64,000 nucleotides of DNA, from the NCBI GenBank assembly GCA_001784555.1, contig MFRM01000019.1, forward strand, positions 1-64,000, given 5' to 3'. Positions 44,366-51,126 of this stretch are shown one piece after another (position 1 is the first letter of the stretch; each line of letters opens with the position of its first letter). The notes beneath the pieces are model-generated. The model did not search any database. It was not told where the DNA came from and saw only the letters and a program-made list of their open reading frames with translations. Made by a program: the position numbers and the translations under genes. This DNA is from Candidatus Melainabacteria bacterium RIFCSPHIGHO2_02_FULL_34_12. Its GTDB lineage: Bacteria > Cyanobacteriota > Vampirovibrionia > 2-02-FULL-35-15.

Positions 44366-45202
44366 CTATTCATCATATACAGATATAATTTTTAATCTAG
44401 TTAATTCTTTCAACTTATTCTCTATATCTTTTGCTTCTTCATGTGTTAATTGCACGAGAGGTTTAGTCGGATACTTTATTTTTTTTGCATCCTCACCATG
44501 AGCTCCTCGTGTAATTATGTCCCAGCCGCCAGGATAAGGACGTGTAGGAGTATTTAAAGCAACTTCATCAGGTTTAATTTCATTTAATAATTTTGCAAGA
44601 TCATCAATTTTGTTTTTATTTTGTGGCATGAACATAATTTGGATTTGCAAAATGGGCGTATTGCGATACGCCCCTACGAGATCTTCTTTTAATTTTTTTA
44701 TTCCAGATAAAATCACATCCAAATTAACACCCGTTGCAGGTCTGTTAATTGCCTGAAGGGTGTCTTCATCAGATGCATCAAGTTTCACAGATACTATATC
44801 TGCATATAAAACATCTTTCCGCACATCAGGATCATTTAACAATGTACCGTTTGTAAGAATTCCTACTGGAATATTTGTAATTTTTTTCATTTCTTTTATT
44901 ACTTCGCCAAGATTTAACGCAAGTGTCGGTTCACCACTTCCGCTAAAAGTAATTATCTCTGCATCTTTCCAGTTGCTCTTAAGAAAATCTTCTTTAACTT
45001 TTTCAGTCGGTATAAATATTTTCCTGTCTTTCGTAATTTTTTGAATAAAACCCAGCTGGCAATAAGTACAATTAAACGAACAGGTAGAAGGATCCATTAT
45101 TAAATCCACCCCAAGAGACTTTCCCAGCCTCCAGGAATCCACAGGACCATATATGGAAGATATTTGTACTTTTTCTGTTTTTTCTATGTTTTCTTTTAAC
45201 AT
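44366..45202 (-). CDS. Radical SAM protein (COG0731-like)
   Basis: 278 residues. The cluster-binding CSFNCTYC (Cys41, 45, 48) is a CxxxCxxC motif. FSGSGEPTLALNLGE, GILTNGTLL and VSVKLDASDEDT match radical SAM proteins related to wyosine-type enzymes. The reaction is not known. Residues 176-185 (VGAYRNTPIL) derive from a palindromic repeat in a loop between two helices. It lies 62 bases upstream of dapL on the same strand. Confidence 0.85.
   Translation of the reverse strand: MLKENIEKTEKVQISSIYGPVDSWRLGKSLGVDLIMDPSTCSFNCTYCQLGFIQKITKDRKIFIPTEKVKEDFLKSNWKDAEIITFSGSGEPTLALNLGEVIKEMKKITNIPVGILTNGTLLNDPDVRKDVLYADIVSVKLDASDEDTLQAINRPATGVNLDVILSGIKKLKEDLVGAYRNTPILQIQIMFMPQNKNKIDDLAKLLNEIKPDEVALNTPTRPYPGGWDIITRGAHGEDAKKIKYPTKPLVQLTHEEAKDIENKLKELTRLKIISVYDE
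44650..44677. repeat. Decayed 28-nt palindrome inside radical SAM gene
   Basis: GGGCGTATTGCGATACGCCCCTAC; one end matches the GTAGGGGC family exactly, and the other end has changed over its first bases. It is read in the common phase and gives VGAYRNTPIL. Confidence 0.75.
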
Positions 45203-45214
45203 TTTTAATGTTAC

Positions 45215-45242
45215 GTAGGGGTTTAGCGCGCTAAACCCCTAC
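45215..45242. repeat. 28-nt perfect palindrome, intergenic
   Basis: GTAGGGGTTTAGCG/CGCTAAACCCCTAC, perfect over 28 nt, between the radical SAM gene and the metal-receptor gene, which diverge. It could form a strong hairpin on either strand. The rest of this gap (45243-45334) is AT-rich with no gene. Confidence 0.92.
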
Positions 45243-45334
45243 TGTTTACTTGATCATATACTGCATTACATTATTACTGCTGCGTATTAACATTATAGCC
45301 ATTCTTTAACTTGATATCATTTATTCTTACTTCT

Positions 45335-46141
45335 ATGAAAGAACTAAAAATTGTTTCGTGCTCCCCTGCTCATAGTGAAATCATCTGTTTACTTGGTAGA
45401 GCAGATTTACTAATCGGAAAAACTACTTATTGCGATTATCCAAAAGACGAGCTAAAAGCAAAACCCATTGTCGGTTCATGGATAAAATTAAATTACGAAT
45501 TAATAGAAAAACTAAAACCTGATCTCATAATTACAAATAATATTGTCCAGCAAAAAATTGCATATGGACTAAAAGACTTAGGATTTAATGTCTATCATTC
45601 AGACCCTATAACATTAAATCAGATTTATGAAGACATTTTAGAGATTGGAAAAATTGTAAATGCTAAAGCTGAAGCCAGTAATCTTGTGGAAAAAATAAAG
45701 AGCGAATTAAATCAGCTGCACACAAAAAGCAAAACAAAATCATACAAACCAAAGGTATACATAGAAGAATGGCATGATCCGCCTACTATCTCCGGGAATT
45801 GGATTCCTGAGCTGGTTGAAATAGCAGGTGGAGACTATAAATTAATTGAAGCAGGGACCAGAAGTAAACCAATTGGCATTGACAGACTGTTTGAATACAA
45901 TCCTGAAAAAATTATTATTTCATGGTGTGGTTTTGGTGAAAAAGTAGATATAATTCAAGTGCTGAACCGATCTGGATGGGATTTACTAAGTGCAATTAAA
46001 AATAAAGATATCTCTATTCTAGATGACAGTTTATTAAATCGACCAGGTCCCAGAATCGTAATTGGAGCCAACAAACTTCATGATATATTTTTCAGCAAGG
46101 TCTTAGCAGTAGGGGCTTGCCATGGCAAGCCCCTACTTTAA
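45335..46141 (+). CDS. Helical-backbone metal receptor (BtuF-like) without signal peptide
   Basis: 268 residues from the ATG; an in-frame TTG at 45311 adds eight residues of no value. The fold signature of cobalamin- or siderophore-binding BtuF/FepB proteins is present: IVSCSPAHSEIICLLG, GSWIKLNYELIEKLKPDLIITNN and GNWIPELVEIAGGDY. There is no secretion signal or lipobox, so it is probably cytoplasmic, which is unusual for an ABC binding protein. The last residues (VGACHGKPLL) are encoded by a palindrome that ends just before the stop. It is the first gene of a four-gene plus-strand unit. Confidence 0.82.
   Translation: MKELKIVSCSPAHSEIICLLGRADLLIGKTTYCDYPKDELKAKPIVGSWIKLNYELIEKLKPDLIITNNIVQQKIAYGLKDLGFNVYHSDPITLNQIYEDILEIGKIVNAKAEASNLVEKIKSELNQLHTKSKTKSYKPKVYIEEWHDPPTISGNWIPELVEIAGGDYKLIEAGTRSKPIGIDRLFEYNPEKIIISWCGFGEKVDIIQVLNRSGWDLLSAIKNKDISILDDSLLNRPGPRIVIGANKLHDIFFSKVLAVGACHGKPLL
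46109..46136. repeat. 28-nt perfect palindrome forming a C-terminus
   Basis: GTAGGGGCTTGCCA/TGGCAAGCCCCTAC, perfect. It provides VGACHGKPLL, nearly the same peptide as the element in the hydrolase at 4668-4695 (VGACHGAPLL). Confidence 0.93.
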
Positions 46142-46150
46142 ATTTTTCAT

Positions 46151-47851
46151 ATGAAACAACGTGGATCAAACGAAAATCTAAAAGCAATTCCGCTTGGCGG
46201 TCACGGTGAAATTGGTAAAAGCTGTTGGATCTATGAATATAAAGATGAGATTGTAATTGTTAATTTTGGAATGATGCTGCCTCCTCATGATCTAACAGGG
46301 GTAGATTTAGTCATTCCAAACACTAAGTATCTTATTGAAAATAAAGACAAAATTAAATGCTTAATTCTTACCTCAGCACATGATGATGCTTGTGGCGGTG
46401 TTTTTTATCTACTTGAAAAATTAAATATTCCAAAAATATTAGGCTCTAAACTTGCCATTGAATGTGTAAAAAAACAACTTCATAAAGAGACAAAAATGCC
46501 TGAAGTAGAGTTCTTAAATCCCAGAGAAGAATATAAGGTTACAAACAACTTAACAGTACAAGCTATTAGTAATACTTCAATATTACCTGACACTTACGGA
46601 CTGTACATAAAATGCGAAGCAGGAAATGTTTTATACACAAGCAGCTTTAAAATTGATCAGACACCTCCGGATAAAACTTTATTTGATTATTATTCATATG
46701 CACAGGCAGGAGAAGACGGAGTAGATATATTAATCAGCGACTCAACAAACATTGAAGCTCTTGGCTATTCCCAGGCTGAAAAATCTATAACTAAAAGATT
46801 TGATGAGATTTTCAGAGATGCAGCAGCCCGGGTTTTCATATTCGGATATGCAAACAGTTTACATAAATACCAGATTGTTTTTAACCTGGCTCAAAAGCAT
46901 AAAAAAAGAGTTTTTATATGCGGTGAATATTTAAATAATAAGATCCAGGCAGCAATAAAAACTGGTTTCATAAAAGTAGATAATAACCTGTTTCTTGAAG
47001 AAAAAGATCTAAAATCTGTTGATGATAAAGAGCTCGTTGTTATTGTTTCAGGCAAATACGGTAATTTTTTAAGTGCACTTATTGAAATCGCCAAAGAAGA
47101 ACATCCTCTGATTAAATTAAAGTCAAAAGATATTGTTGTTATAAGTGCAAATCCACCTCCAGGTACAGCCCGGCTCCTGGCTCATACTATTGATCAGCTT
47201 TTCGTTCAGAAAGTACAGGTTATTGGCGGACGGGGGCAGGGTGTACATGCTTCTGGTCATGCTGCACAGGAAGAAGGAAAATTTATTCTTACCGTAGCAA
47301 AGCCCAGAGCCTTTGTGCCCTCACAAGGAGAAGAAAGACACTTAGTTATTTATGGAAATCTAGCAGAAAATATTTCAATCAGTCCAAACGATATTCATAT
47401 TTTAAAGAATGGAGATATTCTGGAATTAAGAGAACAAGTGGCACGAGTAGCAAATAAAGTTCCTGCCGATTCTATTTACTACAATGAAGCTAAAAGACTT
47501 GATATTGATGAAGTTACCATGAAAGAAAGACAGGCTCTTGCTATAGAAGGCACCATTACCATTGCTCTTCTAATTGATGAGGGAAGAAATATCATTGCAG
47601 GACCTGAGATTCTTGCCGAAGCTTGTTCATTTGCCAAAGGAAAAGACTGGCGAGCATTTTGCCTGGGTACGGTTGACCTTGTAAAAGAAGCAATAAAACA
47701 ATCTGTCGAAAGGAAAGAAACAGATTTGATAAATATAAAAGGTGTAGTAAGAGATACGGTTAATAAAGCTGTTCTTGAGCTAATTGCCAAACGACCATTA
47801 ATAAATGTTTCCATACAGGAAATTAAAAAAGCTGTTACATTAAAAAATTGA
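46151..47851 (+). CDS. RNase J homologue with degenerate metal site
   Basis: 566 residues with the whole RNase J domain order (beta-lactamase, beta-CASP and C-terminal domain). The catalytic ligands are mostly gone. The HxHxDH motif reads S75-A-H77-D-D79-A80, the NHS histidine is Thr142, the HTGDFK aspartate is Ser165, and the PxHGE histidine is Gln392. The VHASGHA motif (365-371) and SDSTN are kept. Active RNase J is a 5'-to-3' exonuclease and endonuclease in mRNA decay; this copy is probably inactive and may bind RNA or partner an active one. It starts 9 bases after the BtuF-like gene. Confidence 0.85.
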   Translation: MKQRGSNENLKAIPLGGHGEIGKSCWIYEYKDEIVIVNFGMMLPPHDLTGVDLVIPNTKYLIENKDKIKCLILTSAHDDACGGVFYLLEKLNIPKILGSKLAIECVKKQLHKETKMPEVEFLNPREEYKVTNNLTVQAISNTSILPDTYGLYIKCEAGNVLYTSSFKIDQTPPDKTLFDYYSYAQAGEDGVDILISDSTNIEALGYSQAEKSITKRFDEIFRDAAARVFIFGYANSLHKYQIVFNLAQKHKKRVFICGEYLNNKIQAAIKTGFIKVDNNLFLEEKDLKSVDDKELVVIVSGKYGNFLSALIEIAKEEHPLIKLKSKDIVVISANPPPGTARLLAHTIDQLFVQKVQVIGGRGQGVHASGHAAQEEGKFILTVAKPRAFVPSQGEERHLVIYGNLAENISISPNDIHILKNGDILELREQVARVANKVPADSIYYNEAKRLDIDEVTMKERQALAIEGTITIALLIDEGRNIIAGPEILAEACSFAKGKDWRAFCLGTVDLVKEAIKQSVERKETDLINIKGVVRDTVNKAVLELIAKRPLINVSIQEIKKAVTLKN

Positions 47852-48348
47852 CCGAAGAAAGAGAAAAAAAACTTAAAGAATATTTTTCCTGGACTCATCC
47901 TTTTGCAGTAGCAGTTTATAATATTTCAAAAGAATTTAATATTGGTTCTCTGCTTAGAACAGCACATTGTGCCAAAGCTAAAGAATTTTTTCTTATCGGG
48001 GAAAAAAGTTTTAATACTTATGCTTCCGTCTCTAGCGAAAAATGGACTGAAATAACTTATTTTGAAACAATGGAAGAATTCCTTATATTTATTTCAAAGT
48101 CCGACTATAATCTCATTTTAGTTGAACAATCTAATGATTCTGTTTCATTGTTTGATTTTAAATATCCTAAAAATCCCTTATTTCTTTTAGGCAAAGAAAA
48201 AGGCGGCTTACCTGATACTGTTAAAAATCAAAATTATCCTGTACTTGAAATTCCTCAATACGGACTTATACATTCTTTAAATCTTTCTTGTTCAGGTAGT
48301 ATAGTTATATATCATTATCTTTATCAGCATTATAAAGGAAACCAATGA
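47848..48348 (+). CDS. TrmH/SpoU-family RNA methyltransferase
   Basis: 166 residues, TTG start overlapping the TGA of the preceding gene (TTGA). SPOUT knot motifs are NIGSLLRTAHCAKAKEFFLIG, LFLLGKEKGGLPD and the C-terminal IPQYGLIHSLNLSCSGSIVIYHY. It lacks an extra RNA-binding domain. It probably 2'-O-methylates a tRNA or rRNA ribose; the exact target cannot be read from the sequence. Coupled with the membrane gene that follows (ATGA overlap). Confidence 0.88.
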   Translation: MTEEREKKLKEYFSWTHPFAVAVYNISKEFNIGSLLRTAHCAKAKEFFLIGEKSFNTYASVSSEKWTEITYFETMEEFLIFISKSDYNLILVEQSNDSVSLFDFKYPKNPLFLLGKEKGGLPDTVKNQNYPVLEIPQYGLIHSLNLSCSGSIVIYHYLYQHYKGNQ

Positions 48349-48791
48349 ACGACCCATTTTTAAAACCCGTAATTTTAGGAGGACTTTTAATAACAATATT
48401 GTCAATTGTTTTTGCCCCTGGACTTTTTATCTGGGCTATTGTTGGCGGATTTATTGCAATCAGACTTGCCAGCAAAGTAATTGCAGGAAAAATTCCGCTT
48501 ATGGATACTTTGTTAGTAGGAGTATTTTCAGGTCTAATAGGTGGTACATGCCTGGATATTATTACCGTTATTTCTTTCAATTCACCTGATAATAAAATAA
48601 TGTTAATAAATGCACTGAAAAAAAACTGGCCTATTGATATACCAAAACCAGATTTTCAGCAAATACTCCCTTCAATATTTTTTACAACTTGTGCTTTGAT
48701 AGTTATTGCTTCTGTTATTTTTGCCATAATAGGTAGCTACTTAGGAACAGTTATTCCAAAAAGAAGTACTAATGATAAACCTAAAACCTGA
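48345..48791 (+). CDS. Small membrane protein of unknown function
   Basis: 148 residues with four hydrophobic segments (VILGGLLITILSIVFAPGLF; AIVGGFIAIRLA; TLLVGVFSGLIGGTCL; FFTTCALIVIASVIFAIIG) and a soluble loop between TM3 and TM4. No domain is recognised. The ATG overlaps the stop of the methylase gene. It ends 1 base before the convergent Lon-N gene. Confidence 0.65.
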   Translation: MNDPFLKPVILGGLLITILSIVFAPGLFIWAIVGGFIAIRLASKVIAGKIPLMDTLLVGVFSGLIGGTCLDIITVISFNSPDNKIMLINALKKNWPIDIPKPDFQQILPSIFFTTCALIVIASVIFAIIGSYLGTVIPKRSTNDKPKT

Positions 48792-49490
48792 TCAAATATG
48801 AAGCTTACCGTTTTTAATTACTTCATTTTTTGTCTTTTTATTTTCCAGCATTACTTCAAGTTTTTGAATCTCTTCCTTAAGCAAATTTAAAGTCAGGTTT
48901 GCTCTTTCATTAATTGATCTGGACTCCAGGATAGTTTGCTTAGAATCATTCGTACAGGTAAGGTTTGCAGCAATTAAAAACAATAATTCATTTGATTCTT
49001 TAGGTAACTTTAGTTTTTTTGATGTGGACTGCTCTGAAATTGAATCAAATATGCGAAGTGCTTTACTCGATAATTTTTTTATAATTTTAATGATTTCATT
49101 AAACTCTTCATCCATCTCAGATTCTATATCATCATAGGTCTGAACAAGAGCTTCAAGATAAGGCTTTTCACTGACAATATCTAAGATCTTAAATCTTTCT
49201 TTCCCTTCAGTTAATATATTCATTTTGTCATCATCTAGTTTTTCTACATCAATTATTTGTGCAGTAGTACCTACTTCAGCACAAACATTTTCTTTACTTA
49301 AAACTATTCCAAACTCAGTTTTATCATTTATACACTTTGAGATCATTCCTTTGTATTTATCTTCAAATATATGTAAAGGCAAACTCATTCCTGGAAATAA
49401 AACTATCTCCGGCAAAGGAAATAATGAGATTTTTATACTTTTATTTTTCTTTGATTTAGACACAATAAACCATTCTAAAGCAAAGTTCAT
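48792..49490 (-). CDS. Lon N-terminal substrate-binding-like domain protein
   Basis: 232 residues. The LON domain is visible from ISLFPLPEIVLFPGMSLPLHIFED to about residue 190 (ILTEGKERFKILD, EALVQTYDD). There is no AAA or protease domain, so it is a stand-alone LON-domain protein, common in cyanobacteria and other bacteria. It may help in protein quality control. It is followed by no obvious operon partner. Confidence 0.88.
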   Translation of the reverse strand: MNFALEWFIVSKSKKNKSIKISLFPLPEIVLFPGMSLPLHIFEDKYKGMISKCINDKTEFGIVLSKENVCAEVGTTAQIIDVEKLDDDKMNILTEGKERFKILDIVSEKPYLEALVQTYDDIESEMDEEFNEIIKIIKKLSSKALRIFDSISEQSTSKKLKLPKESNELLFLIAANLTCTNDSKQTILESRSINERANLTLNLLKEEIQKLEVMLENKKTKNEVIKNGKLHI

Positions 49491-49519
49491 CCCCTGTGAA
49501 GGTTTAAATGATAAATAGG

Positions 49520-50203
49520 TTAATTTTTCCCCATTAGTTCATCAGGTAAGAACATACAGATTTTATTTAAAACCTGATAAATAGAAAGATTGCTGGTATC
49601 TGCCACAATAGCATCATGTGATTTTATTAAAGGAGATATTTTACGAGAACTGTCATAAGTATCTCTGTCATTTATTTGTTTTACAAGATCATTAATCTTT
49701 ACATTTTCATTTATTCTTTGTAGATCTTTCTTCCGTCTTAGCGCCCTGACATAAGAAGAAGCAGTTAAATATATTTTTAAATCAGCATTTTTAAATACGA
49801 CAGTTCCTATATCCCGACCGTCCATAATTATTGAAGAATTTAAAGCAAGGGTTTTTTGCCTTTTTACCATTTCTTCTCTCACGGATTTTTTCGCAGAAAC
49901 TTTACTTACATTTTTGTTAACAATAGAAGACCTGATGCCAGATGTTATATCGCTTTTGTTTAAATAAACTTTTTGTTTTCCTTTTTTTTCTACGAAAAAA
50001 ATGTTTATAAACTTTAAATGCTTTTTTAGCTCATTCTCACTTTTGTTCATTAATCCATTTTTTAACAAATAATATGTCACTGCCCTGTACATTGCGCCAC
50101 TATCTATATAAAGTATTCCAAGCTTCCTGGCAAGCAGTTTTGCTATTGTACTTTTACCTGCACCTGCAGGTCCATCAACAGCAATCTGATAAAACTTTTT
50201 CAT
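49520..50203 (-). CDS. cmk: Cytidylate kinase
   Basis: 227 residues. The P-loop GPAGAGKST is at 11-19, IDSGAMYRAVTYY follows, and DGRDIGTVVF and the C-terminal RDTYDSSRKISPL are diagnostic. It phosphorylates CMP and dCMP. panC lies 24 bases upstream on the same strand, the same order as in the cyanobacterial PanC-Cmk fusion, but here the genes are separate. Confidence 0.96.
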   Translation of the reverse strand: MKKFYQIAVDGPAGAGKSTIAKLLARKLGILYIDSGAMYRAVTYYLLKNGLMNKSENELKKHLKFINIFFVEKKGKQKVYLNKSDITSGIRSSIVNKNVSKVSAKKSVREEMVKRQKTLALNSSIIMDGRDIGTVVFKNADLKIYLTASSYVRALRRKKDLQRINENVKINDLVKQINDRDTYDSSRKISPLIKSHDAIVADTSNLSIYQVLNKICMFLPDELMGKN

Positions 50204-50213
50204 AAAATAAATT

Positions 50214-50237
50214 ACACTTTTACACTTTCACACTTCT
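50214..50237 (-). repeat. Octamer tandem repeat at the panC/cmk junction
   Basis: Three octamers, ACACTTTT, ACACTTTC, ACACTTCT on the plus strand, overlap the panC stop codon. On the minus strand they read as AAAGTGT repeats, like the block before glgB (16826-16857). Confidence 0.75.
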
Positions 50238-51073
50238 ATATTATCTATAAGCCGTACACCATTTGTTTTTGCAGCAATAAAAAAATAAAATCCGGATTTT
50301 GCATTATCATCTGTCTTGGCAAAATTTACCTTATTCCTAGCTTCAAAATATTCCACCTTAATTTCAGGAAATCGTGAAAGATATATAAGACTTTCAAGCA
50401 TAGATTTACTTACTGTAAATATTCCTATTTTTATATTTGCTCTGGCTGCCTTTAAAGCCTTATATAAATTAGATGCTACAGCTTTACCTTCATTTGACAG
50501 GTGTTTATTTCTTGAACTAAAAGCCAACCCACTAGTTTCCCTCACTATTGGACATGCTCGAACAAATATCGGTAAATTATATTCTTTTACTAACCACCTG
50601 ATTATATAAAGCTGCTGTAAATCTTTTTCGCCAAAATAAGCATAATCAGGCTTTATAATATCAAAAAGTTTTTTAATGACAATGGCAACTCCCTCAAAAT
50701 GACCAATTCTGCTTTTCCCACATAAGGTTTCACTTAATTCAAGCGGCAATGAAATAATATTTTTTTTACTTTGATCATCAGGGTAAATCTCATCTTCAGA
50801 AGGTGCAAAAACATAATCTACTTTTTGCTCCTGGCAGATTTTATAATCCTTTTCAGGATCTCTTGGATATTTTTTAAAATCTTCATCAGGACCAAACTGC
50901 AAAGGATTAACAAAATTACTTACAACTACAGTTTTACATTCTTCTCTTGCTGCCTTAATAAGTGAAATATGTCCAGCATGCAAAGCCCCCATGGTAGGGA
51001 TAAATCCAAGTGGCCGCTCAGATACTGCAAGCACCTTTTTTATTTCATTTGACGATTTAATTAGTGTTGTCAT
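50228..51073 (-). CDS. panC: Pantothenate synthetase
   Basis: 281 residues. The HIGH-like motif is in PTMGALHAGHISLI, and ERKS-type VDYVFAPSEDEIYP, KSRIGHFEGVAIVI, YFGEKDLQQLYIIRW and SSRNKHLSNE follow. It condenses pantoate and beta-alanine with ATP. Its stop codon lies in an octamer repeat, and cmk follows. No panB or panD is in the window. Confidence 0.96.
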   Translation of the reverse strand: MTTLIKSSNEIKKVLAVSERPLGFIPTMGALHAGHISLIKAAREECKTVVVSNFVNPLQFGPDEDFKKYPRDPEKDYKICQEQKVDYVFAPSEDEIYPDDQSKKNIISLPLELSETLCGKSRIGHFEGVAIVIKKLFDIIKPDYAYFGEKDLQQLYIIRWLVKEYNLPIFVRACPIVRETSGLAFSSRNKHLSNEGKAVASNLYKALKAARANIKIGIFTVSKSMLESLIYLSRFPEIKVEYFEARNKVNFAKTDDNAKSGFYFFIAAKTNGVRLIDNIEV

Positions 51074-51126
51074 TTTACCTTCTCTTTATGATATCGTAAT
51101 TTAGGATAATATGAAATAACAAAACC

